From Tunturiibacter gelidiferens (lineage in GTDB: Bacteria; Acidobacteriota; Terriglobia; Terriglobales; Acidobacteriaceae): a stretch of 64,000 nt of DNA. Made by a program: the position numbers and the translations under genes. Under the pieces are notes generated by a model. It made no database searches and had not been told where the DNA came from. It worked only from the letters and a program-made list of their open reading frames with translations. Positions 54,642 through 64,000 of the stretch are shown in pieces. The stretch lies in the NCBI RefSeq assembly GCF_014201335.1, contig NZ_JACHEB010000003.1:124001-188000 (forward strand). Direction: 5' to 3'. How positions within the stretch are numbered: position 1 is the stretch's first letter; each line of letters begins with the position of its first letter.

Positions 54642-54670
54642 TCGCGAGCGAGTATAGGAAGAGAACAATT

Positions 54671-54715
54671 ACGAAGGAATGAGGACGGATCTCTGAACTC
54701 TTCTCATTCCTTCGT
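54671..54715 (+). terminator. Hairpin terminator after the TonB-dependent receptor
   Basis: ACGAAGGAATGAG (54671-54683) pairs exactly with CTCATTCCTTCGT (54703-54715) over a 19-base loop, 30 bases after the receptor stop. No long T-run follows. Confidence 0.6.
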
Positions 54716-55097
54716 TGTGCGTCACCCATCGTGGTCTGAAGTTGATGAGCTCGGGGGCTTACAGCCATTGGATTTCGGCTTGATCGCAACCACTCCGCTG
54801 GACCATGATACGAGCCGGATGCTAAAGACGAGTCATCAGTCACGTCCCTGAGTCTGACTCCGTTACGGACGATCTGAAAGAACCCTCTAAACAAAGCTAG
54901 ACACCAGGCCTGAATCCCGTCTTCGCTTCAGGTAGTTGGTACGAATGTGAAGCATTCTGGACTTTCCTGTAGAAAACTCTAGCCGTTGAGCAAGAGGAAG
55001 ACAGGGTGTGTTCGCTCCCCCGAACGATAACAATCGTGACAGCACGACGCAGGTTGCTGTTCATAGATTGGATTTGGCGAATGCCTAAGGGGTCGAA
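54716..55097. other. Intergenic region upstream of the sugar operon
   Basis: About 380 bases without a recognised gene. Frames on either strand lack family similarity. It should contain the promoter of the SDR-led operon. Confidence 0.45.
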
Positions 55098-55901
55098 ATG
55101 AATAAATTGCTAAAAGGACAGGTCGCGGTCGTGACCGGGGCGGGTTCCGGTATCGGCGCAGCCGTTGCCGTTGCACTCGCAGATGCAGGTGCGACCGTCG
55201 TCGTCAATCATCCGAATGTCTCCGCGCCAGCGGAAGAGATAGTCCGCAAGATCAAGAGCAACGGTGGCACCGCGATTGCTCTTGGCGCAGACGTCAGCAA
55301 AGAGGACGAGGTAATCGCGATGTTCCGCGATGTCGTCGCGCAATTCGGAACCGTCGACATTCTGGTTGCCAATGCCGGTTTGCAGCGCGATTCACCTTTC
55401 ATCAAAATGAGCCTCGCGGATTGGCAGTTCGTTTTGAATGTCAACCTTACTGGGCAATTCCTTTGTGCGAGAGAGGCCACGCGTGAGTTTCTAAGACGCG
55501 GTCCCGACCCCTCGCGATCTGTTGCGACAGGAAAGATCATTTGCATGAGCTCCGTACATCAAGTGATTCCTTGGGCTGGGCACTGCAACTATGCCACATC
55601 GAAGGGTGGCATCAAGCTCTTTATGGAGAGCATTGCGCAGGAGTTGGCCCCGCATAAGATTCGAGTCAACGCGATCGGACCAGGAGCAATCAAGACACCC
55701 ATCAATCGAGTTGCCTGGGAGACGCCGACTGCCGAAGCGGCACTACGCACTTTGATTCCGTACGACCGAGTCGGAGTTCCAGAGGATATCGCGAAGGCCG
55801 CCGTATGGCTGGCCTCCGATGAGTCGGACTATGTGACCGGGACCACGCTCTTCGTCGACGGCGGCATGACCTTGTATCCGGGGTTTGCGACGGGCGGATA
55901 G
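55098..55901 (+). CDS. Short-chain dehydrogenase, glucose-1-dehydrogenase-like
   Basis: A 267-residue SDR: VTGAGSGIGAAVAVAL, GADVSKED, VANAGLQRDSPF, catalytic Ser in CMSSVHQV, YATSKGG with Tyr and Lys, and FVDGGMTLYP at the end. The pattern, especially QRDSPFIKM and IPWAGHCNYATSKGG, is that of glucose 1-dehydrogenases. It leads the operon that includes a GMC oxidoreductase and a GH63-like glucosidase, so a sugar substrate fits. Confidence 0.93.
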   Translation: MNKLLKGQVAVVTGAGSGIGAAVAVALADAGATVVVNHPNVSAPAEEIVRKIKSNGGTAIALGADVSKEDEVIAMFRDVVAQFGTVDILVANAGLQRDSPFIKMSLADWQFVLNVNLTGQFLCAREATREFLRRGPDPSRSVATGKIICMSSVHQVIPWAGHCNYATSKGGIKLFMESIAQELAPHKIRVNAIGPGAIKTPINRVAWETPTAEAALRTLIPYDRVGVPEDIAKAAVWLASDESDYVTGTTLFVDGGMTLYPGFATGG

Positions 55902-55975
55902 CCAAGGCAGTTCTCGCTATTTGGGTTCAGCAGGCATGAACCCAAGTTCCTTCAAAAGAAGAGGGTAGGGCCATC

Positions 55976-56845
55976 GTGCAGAACGAACAAGCAACGTATC
56001 CCGTGCGGGAACTTTCCCCGTCGGCCACCTTGGCAGACGCCATCGCGGTGCATTGGCCCCAGTATTTGTTCGAAGGCTTGGAACTGGCGGCTTTCATGCT
56101 TTCGGCTTGCGCTTTCGGTACGCTGCTGTTCTATTCCGAATCCCGAGTCGTTGTGTGGGTGCCATCCGCTGTGCTTCGTCTCGTTCTCATGGGCATCGCG
56201 ATGGGCGGTACTGCGATCGCGATCATCCTCTCTCCGATGGGGCGTCGATCCGGAGCGCATTTCAATCCCGTGGTGACCTTGACATTCTTCTGCCTAGGAA
56301 AGATGCACCGCTTGGACGCGCTTCTCTATATAACCTCTCAGTTTGTGGGAGGGGCATTTGGGGTAGTTGTTGCGAGGATTCTAATCGGCCCCCAGCTCGC
56401 CTCCCCGTCAGTACGCTATGTCGTCACAGTCCCTGGACAGTACGGCGTGCCTCTTGCCTTTCTGGCCGAGTTCTTTATGGGGCTGCTTACGATGACGGTG
56501 GTGCTTCAGAGCTCCAATCGTCCGCGTCTTTCACGCATCACCTGGTTGCTGGTTGGACTCTTGGTAGCGACGTATGTGATTGCATTCTCCCCGGTGTCCG
56601 GTTTTAGTCTCAATCCCGCTCGAACCATATCTTCGGCGTTCTTCGCCGGCGTGTGGACCGCGATGTGGCTTTACCTTACAGCTCCACTGTTGGGAATGCT
56701 TCTCGCGGCCTCACTTTATGTTCTCTTCTCCGAACCACAGGCCGTCCTCTGCGCCAAGATCTATCACGACCTTCATAGTCCTTGTCCATTTCGCTGCCGT
56801 TTTCAAAGGCTTGCACAACCGGAGTCATCCACGTCTCGTTTGTGA
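55976..56845 (+). CDS. Aquaporin/MIP-family channel
   Basis: Two half-repeats carry the paired NPA-type loops: SGAHFNPVVTLTF (NPV) and GFSLNPARTISSAF (NPA). Six to seven hydrophobic helices are visible, and the length of 289 residues is in range. The start is a GTG at 55976. The first NPA box reads NPV, which is common in bacterial aquaporin-like proteins. It could carry water, glycerol or another small neutral solute. It lies 74 bases after the SDR. Confidence 0.9.
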   Translation: MQNEQATYPVRELSPSATLADAIAVHWPQYLFEGLELAAFMLSACAFGTLLFYSESRVVVWVPSAVLRLVLMGIAMGGTAIAIILSPMGRRSGAHFNPVVTLTFFCLGKMHRLDALLYITSQFVGGAFGVVVARILIGPQLASPSVRYVVTVPGQYGVPLAFLAEFFMGLLTMTVVLQSSNRPRLSRITWLLVGLLVATYVIAFSPVSGFSLNPARTISSAFFAGVWTAMWLYLTAPLLGMLLAASLYVLFSEPQAVLCAKIYHDLHSPCPFRCRFQRLAQPESSTSRL

Positions 56846-56885
56846 TCCGGAGTCGGCTCTAACCACGCATCCCAAAGGGAGAATC

Positions 56886-58490
56886 ATGGCACATCAAACG
56901 CGTTACGACATCATCATTATCGGTACAGGTGCAGGCGGAGCTACGCTGGCCAAACGCCTCGCGCCTTCAGGAATGAAGATTCTCATTCTTGAACGCGGCG
57001 ACTATGTTCCGCGTGAGAAGGAAAACTGGATCTCTTTGGAGGTCAACCTCAAGGGACACTATCTCGCCAAGGAGAAATGGCGCACGAAAGACGGGGAGGT
57101 CCTTGAACCTCATACCAACTACAACGTTGGTGGAAACACAAAATTCTTTGGTGCGGCTCTCTTTCGGTTGCGCGAAGTCGATTTTGGAGAGATCCGACAT
57201 GAGGCGGGAGTATCGCCCGCGTGGCCCATTTCGTACAAAGATCTCGAATCCTACTATGATGAGGCCGAGGATCTGTTCGAGGTTCGCGGTGAACGCGGCG
57301 TCGATCCTACAGATCCGCCGACCACCGGCCCCTATCCCTTTCCTGCTATTTCACATGAGGAACGGCTCGAGAGATTGAGTGCCGATTTCTCGTCCATGGG
57401 CCTCCATCCGTTCCATACGCCCTTAGGCGTGCGCCTCGACGAGCAACACCGGCGCACGAGTCGCTGCATTCGATGCAACACATGTGACGGATTTCCTTGC
57501 CTGATCCATGCAAAATCCGATGCCGAGATGATGTGCATTGAGCCGACACTTCGGATGTACGACAATGTCACGCTCTTGACTAAAGCAAAGGTCACTTCTC
57601 TCAAGACAGGCGCATCGGGTAAGGAGATTACTGGCGTCCTGTTTGAGCACGATGGGGAGCAAGTGGAGATGTCAGCAGATATTGTCGTCGTCTCTTGCGG
57701 AGCGATCAACTCGGCCGCTCTATTGCTGCGATCGGCGAATAACGATCATCCGAACGGCCTGGCAAACCGCTCAGGCGTCGTTGGTCGGCACTACATGGGG
57801 CACACCAACTCGGTGGTCATGGCTCTCTCGCTCTGCCCCAATCCTACGATCTTTCAGAAGACGCTCTCGGTCAACGATTTCTATCAGGCGTCGAGTGAGT
57901 GGGAGTATCCGATGGGACACATCTCATTTGTCGGAAAACTGGATCTCGACACACTCAAGGCGGGAGCGCCGGCGATTGCTCCTGGCTGGAGTCTCGAGTT
58001 GATGGCGAAACACTCACTCGACTTCTGGCTTACGTCGGAAGACCTGCCCGACCCGGAGAATCGAGTCACGATCAACCGTGCGGGCGAGATCGTTCTAAGC
58101 TATACGCCGAACAACCTGGAGGCCCATAAGCGGCTGAAGCATCAGTTGTCGAAGATGATGAAGAGCACCTCGTGCGAGCTTCATGGGTCCGGATGCCATC
58201 AGGGACTATTCGATAGGAACATCTTTATCGGCCAGCAAATTCCCCTTGCCGGGGTTGCTCACCAGAATGGTACCGTGCGCTTCGGCCATGATCCACTGAC
58301 GAGCGCACTAGACATCAATTGCAAGGCTCACGACGTCGACAATCTTTATGTAGTCGACGGGAGCTTTTTCCCTTCGAGTGGGGCGGTAAATCCTGCCTTG
58401 ACCATCGTTGCAAACGCGCTGCGTGTTGGCGATCATTTGTTAGAGCGGATGCATGCGCGCAAGGAAGTGTCAAAGGCGTTGCAGGCATGA
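56886..58490 (+). CDS. GMC-family FAD-dependent oxidoreductase
   Basis: A 534-residue protein with an N-terminal FAD-binding loop (IIIGTGAGGATLAKRL), VGGNTKFFGAALFRLRE (FAD covering loop), the middle CIRCNTCDGFPC, and the C-terminal VDGSFFPSSGAVNPALTIVA with the catalytic His/Asn region. It oxidises an alcohol of a sugar or sugar alcohol. AAAGGGAGA precedes the ATG. The following VOC gene overlaps its stop by four bases. No gluconate-dehydrogenase-type small subunit is adjacent. Confidence 0.95.
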   Translation: MAHQTRYDIIIIGTGAGGATLAKRLAPSGMKILILERGDYVPREKENWISLEVNLKGHYLAKEKWRTKDGEVLEPHTNYNVGGNTKFFGAALFRLREVDFGEIRHEAGVSPAWPISYKDLESYYDEAEDLFEVRGERGVDPTDPPTTGPYPFPAISHEERLERLSADFSSMGLHPFHTPLGVRLDEQHRRTSRCIRCNTCDGFPCLIHAKSDAEMMCIEPTLRMYDNVTLLTKAKVTSLKTGASGKEITGVLFEHDGEQVEMSADIVVVSCGAINSAALLLRSANNDHPNGLANRSGVVGRHYMGHTNSVVMALSLCPNPTIFQKTLSVNDFYQASSEWEYPMGHISFVGKLDLDTLKAGAPAIAPGWSLELMAKHSLDFWLTSEDLPDPENRVTINRAGEIVLSYTPNNLEAHKRLKHQLSKMMKSTSCELHGSGCHQGLFDRNIFIGQQIPLAGVAHQNGTVRFGHDPLTSALDINCKAHDVDNLYVVDGSFFPSSGAVNPALTIVANALRVGDHLLERMHARKEVSKALQA

Positions 58491-59514
58491 AGCACTTATT
58501 TCTGACATTGCGTTGTCTAGCTGTTTGCATTGTGGTCGTCAGCGGTGGACGCGCCAGGGCGTCGCTTCGCGTGACCAGCGTAGGTTGTCCCTCGATCTCG
58601 ACGGTCTCACTCGATCGCGCAGTCAGGTTCTACACAAAGGTGCTCGACTTTCAGCTTGTGAAGATGGAGGACTCGTCGAGTTCAGCGCGGCTCGCGCCTG
58701 CCATGTCTCTCGAAACGAAGGCCAGGACTGCGAAGCTTTCACTTGGCGACGAATGCCTGGACATCACAGAGTACAGTTCGCCGAGAGGCAAACCGTTTGC
58801 TGGTGATTCACGCGCGAATGATCTCTGGTTCGAGCATGTAGCCATCGTGGTCTCAAACATGAATGAGGCTTATGACCGACTTAAAGTGGCGCACGTTAGC
58901 TTTGTCTCGAACGTTCCTCAAACCCTACCGGCATGGAACACAGATGCGGGAGGCATATCGGCATTTTATTTTCGCGATCCGGATGGACACTATCTGGAGC
59001 TGATCCATTTTCCATCCGGTAAGGGACAGCCGAAGTGGCAAAAGCCGTCAACAAAGACATTCTTGGGTATAGACCATACCGCGATTGCCGTTTCCGACAC
59101 TAACAAGAGCATCGCTTTTTATCGCGACGACCTTCATTTTCGAGTTGCCGGAAGCAGCGAGAACTACGGGGAGGAACAAGAGCACCTCAGCGGTGTGTTC
59201 AACGCGCATGTTCTCATCACCAGCCTTCGTACCGAATCAGGTATCGGAATAGAGCTTCTTGATTACGTAACTCCGACCTCCGGCCGTCCGATCCCTTCCA
59301 ACCTTCGCGTAACCGATGTCGCCCGCTGGCAAATCCCGTTGGAGGTCGCACCGGGGCCAGAATCTGTCAACGCGATTGAAGACCTTTCACGCACACACTG
59401 GATCAAATTACCTGCCCGTGACGGAACTGATCGGCAAGCCGTGTGGATTAGAGATCCTGACGGCCATCTCCTGGAATTGATCAAGCGGGGCGCTCATATG
59501 GAGCCTGTCAAACA

Positions 59515-59518
<4 letters not shown>
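58487..59518 (+). CDS. Exported two-domain VOC (glyoxalase/dioxygenase fold) protein
   Basis: A signal peptide ([17 protein letters not shown]) precedes two VOC domains: the first (about residues 25-180) with [16 protein letters not shown] and [16 protein letters not shown], the second (about 200-340) with [20 protein letters not shown] and [15 protein letters not shown]. Metal-ligand His and Glu positions are present in both. The start overlaps the GMC stop and its stop overlaps the glucosidase start (both ATGA). Reaction unknown; tight coupling to a sugar oxidase suggests it acts on that enzyme's product. Confidence 0.88.
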
Positions 59519-62205
<2,687 letters not shown>

Positions 62206-62335
62206 TGCCACTGCGTGCGCCTCTCGATGACGCGAGACCAAGTCGAATCCACTTAAAAGTTCGACAGATCATCCTGTGTTCGGTTGGGCGGACTCCACAA
62301 ATTTATCCACACAGTTGGTATTGGAGGCTCTTGAG

Positions 62336-63340
62336 ATGAGATTGGGAAACGTCTTCGCAATTGGATTGATCGCGGTCACAGGAATGGCGAGTCCAGATAT
62401 GCACGGATCGGCAAAAAAGGTTGGCTTTCAAGCTCCCGGCTTTTATCGAATTACAGTGGGAGAAGTGGAGGTCACGGTTTTGTCGGATGGGACCGTACCA
62501 CTGCCGATGGATCAACTGCTTACCCACACCACCCCGGCGCTTGTGGACCACACACTCACCGCGTCCTTCATCAAGGAGCCTTATGCCACCTCAGTAAACT
62601 GCTTCCTTCTGAATTTCGGTAGCAGGCTCGTTCTGATCGATACGGGTGCCGGACTTACGCTTGGTCCAACACTCAATCATCTTATGGCGAATCTTCGGGC
62701 GTCTGGGTACGAACCAGATCAGATCGACGACATCTTCCTGACGCACATGCATATCGACCATGAGGGCGGATTGACTAGCAATGGGATAAGAGCGTTTCCT
62801 AACGCGGTCCTCCATGCCGATGGCAGAGAGGCAGACTACTGGTTGAATCCGGAGAACGAGAAGCGGGCGTTGGATAGCGCCGCCAGGCATCCGTCGGACC
62901 AACAGGCCAAGTTCGTCGAAAACAACTTCGTCGAGACCCGTAAAGCGATACAGCCCTACATCGACGCGGCCCACTTCAAGTGGTTCCACGGTGGAGAGGA
63001 GCTATTGCCTGGCCTGCGTGCGATAAGCGCTGCCGGTCACACACCCGGGCATACCATGTTCGCTCTGGAGAGCGACGGTGCGCGAATTCTATTTTGGGGT
63101 GACATCGTTCACGTGGCCGAGGTGCAACTCACCACGCCCCAAGCAACAATCCTGTTCGATAGTGATCCGACACAAGCCCGAGCGGAACGTTTCAAGATGC
63201 TAAAAGAGGTTGGCTCTCAGAGGGATCTGATCGCCGGCTCCCATTTACCGTTTCCTGGCGTCGGCCATATACGGCTGTCACAACAAGATTTTACGTTCCT
63301 ACCACTCAACTTTATCGGAGAACCAAGCAACGATAAGTGA
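62336..63340 (+). CDS. Exported metallo-beta-lactamase-fold hydrolase
   Basis: A signal peptide-like start (MRLGNVFAIGLIAVTGMAS) is followed by an MBL core: LTHMHIDHEGGL (HxHxDH zinc motif), a His in SAAGHTPGHT, an Asp in LFWGDIVH and a last His in AGSHLPFPGVGH. The type resembles lactonases and thiol-ester hydrolases. The ATG at 62336 gives 334 residues and matches the signal peptide. It follows the glucosidase by 130 bases. Confidence 0.9.
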   Translation: MRLGNVFAIGLIAVTGMASPDMHGSAKKVGFQAPGFYRITVGEVEVTVLSDGTVPLPMDQLLTHTTPALVDHTLTASFIKEPYATSVNCFLLNFGSRLVLIDTGAGLTLGPTLNHLMANLRASGYEPDQIDDIFLTHMHIDHEGGLTSNGIRAFPNAVLHADGREADYWLNPENEKRALDSAARHPSDQQAKFVENNFVETRKAIQPYIDAAHFKWFHGGEELLPGLRAISAAGHTPGHTMFALESDGARILFWGDIVHVAEVQLTTPQATILFDSDPTQARAERFKMLKEVGSQRDLIAGSHLPFPGVGHIRLSQQDFTFLPLNFIGEPSNDK

Positions 63341-63432
63341 ACCCGATCCTGAAAGCGCAGAGCGGATCCCAAGCTGAAGATAGTCCTTTCACTATCTCTC
63401 ATTAAGCGCGTCGCGTGTGTCTTACATGCTCG

Positions 63433-63999
63433 TCAAAAGATTCGGCCCTTGAGAAGCAGCTCGAACCCAGCGCTCAATTCGTTGCGATGCCGGATAGGCG
63501 AGTCTGCGGCTCCAAACGAATGCTGCCCGGAAAAGTCTCCCCTGATCTCGGGGCGAAACTCGAACCACGGTTTGGGGCGCAGCGTAATACCCGCGGTTGC
63601 TTCTCCGTAGGAGCCCGGAACCGCGGCTCTTGCTCCGTGAGGATCGGCAAACCATTCCAACCGCGTCTGCAACGCGGCAATCCGATTCAGTTCATAAGAC
63701 GAGATAACGAACACATCCTGGCTCCCCGAGTTGTGTCCTCGGTTGGCCGGGTCATGCGGATCAGAAAAGTACCCAACCTCGAAAGCCTGATTGAAACGAG
63801 GGGTCCATACCTCGCGCGCCTGCAGTTCAGCAAGTGTCTGCCAGGTCCCAACGTGGTTTGATGCCGCAGCTAGAGGCTTCGGCCCCGTATAGACGGTTAA
63901 AAGATATTGTTGTTTCCTCTCGGTCGTCGGATGATAAATAAGTTTGGCCAGATAGCTGGGAGCGCGCCCGCGAAGAATGAAGGATGTGTTGTAGCCCAT
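63433..63999 (-). CDS. Outer-membrane beta-barrel porin, C-terminal part (runs off the window)
   Basis: The minus-strand frame is open to the window edge. The 188 visible residues have alternating strands with aromatic girdles (QQYLLTVYTGP, ARLEWFADPHGARAAVPGSYG, FELLLKGRIF) and end in a terminal Phe, as outer-membrane barrels do. The pattern SRLEWF.D..G and GEATAGITLRPKPW is typical of BBP2/OmpL-like porins. The start is outside the window. Confidence 0.72.
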   Translation of the reverse strand: MGYNTSFILRGRAPSYLAKLIYHPTTERKQQYLLTVYTGPKPLAAASNHVGTWQTLAELQAREVWTPRFNQAFEVGYFSDPHDPANRGHNSGSQDVFVISSYELNRIAALQTRLEWFADPHGARAAVPGSYGEATAGITLRPKPWFEFRPEIRGDFSGQHSFGAADSPIRHRNELSAGFELLLKGRIF

Positions 64000-64000
64000 C

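Noticed and set aside
54631..54894. Minus-strand frame after the receptor terminator
   Set aside because: No ribosome-binding site, no recognisable pattern, and it overlaps the hairpin.
56580..56885. Extended GMC oxidoreductase start overlapping the aquaporin gene
   Set aside because: MAHQTRYDIIIIGTG with AAAGGGAGA upstream is the natural start; the extension is a shadow of the channel gene.

Overview
The window reads as an accessory-rich stretch of a soil Acidobacteriota genome, probably in or near the Terriglobales (Granulicella, Terriglobus or Edaphobacter type). This is inferred from the Oar-like TonB-dependent receptor with an N-terminal carboxypeptidase-regulatory-like domain, the lysine-rich histone H1-like proteins, the Ku/LigD/SRAP repair genes, the moderate GC content and the overall gene mix. 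No rRNA or tRNA gene was recognised.

Layout. 0-3 kb: edge of a HAD phosphatase gene, a broken IS3-family copy, and a 5'-damaged ATP-dependent DNA ligase followed by a SRAP gene. 3-10 kb: an RsbQ-like hydrolase overlapping a PAS histidine kinase, a second kinase, and stress and membrane proteins. 10-11 kb: a long structured leader fused to a ParB-type fragment. 11-20 kb: a GlxA-type regulator divergent from a five-gene NmrA operon, an ECF sigma factor, and a minus-strand electrophile/redox group (NADP-binding pseudogene, ArsR, tautomerase, Old Yellow Enzyme, Rrf2). 20-26.4 kb: a complete RND efflux operon. 26.4-36.4 kb: SDRs, an EgtD-like methyltransferase with altered pocket residues, regulators, GTP cyclohydrolase I and a sigma-54 activator. 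36.5-41.4 kb: a graveyard of mobile DNA (LysR and ParB fragments, the 3' end of a group II intron, an IS91-type unit, a JmjC protein, a triply frameshifted IS481 transposase). 41.5-46 kb: a second SRAP gene, an Rmf-like protein and coupled small genes divergent from Ku, then histone-like proteins. 46-50.8 kb: a second copy of the structured leader upstream of an ArdC-like antirestriction gene, and a small gene split by a RIT element (three overlapping tyrosine recombinases). 51-64 kb: a TonB-dependent receptor and a sugar-oxidation/hydrolysis operon (SDR, aquaporin-like channel, GMC oxidoreductase, two-domain VOC protein, GH63-like glucosidase), a metallo-beta-lactamase-fold enzyme and the edge of an outer-membrane barrel gene.

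Most notable points. (1) Two diverged copies of a ~350-nt leader (10042-10417 and 45981-46321) sit directly before start codons and preserve a long-range stem through compensatory changes, which suggests a structured cis-regulatory RNA of a mobile-element gene set. (2) A RIT element with 23-bp terminal inverted repeats interrupts a gene whose two halves rejoin in frame. (3) A ~550-bp ParB-fragment duplication, where the copy lacking the intron fixes the 3' boundary of the group II intron in the other. ParB pieces, ArdC, the leaders and the repair genes together suggest remnants of an integrated plasmid or conjugative element.
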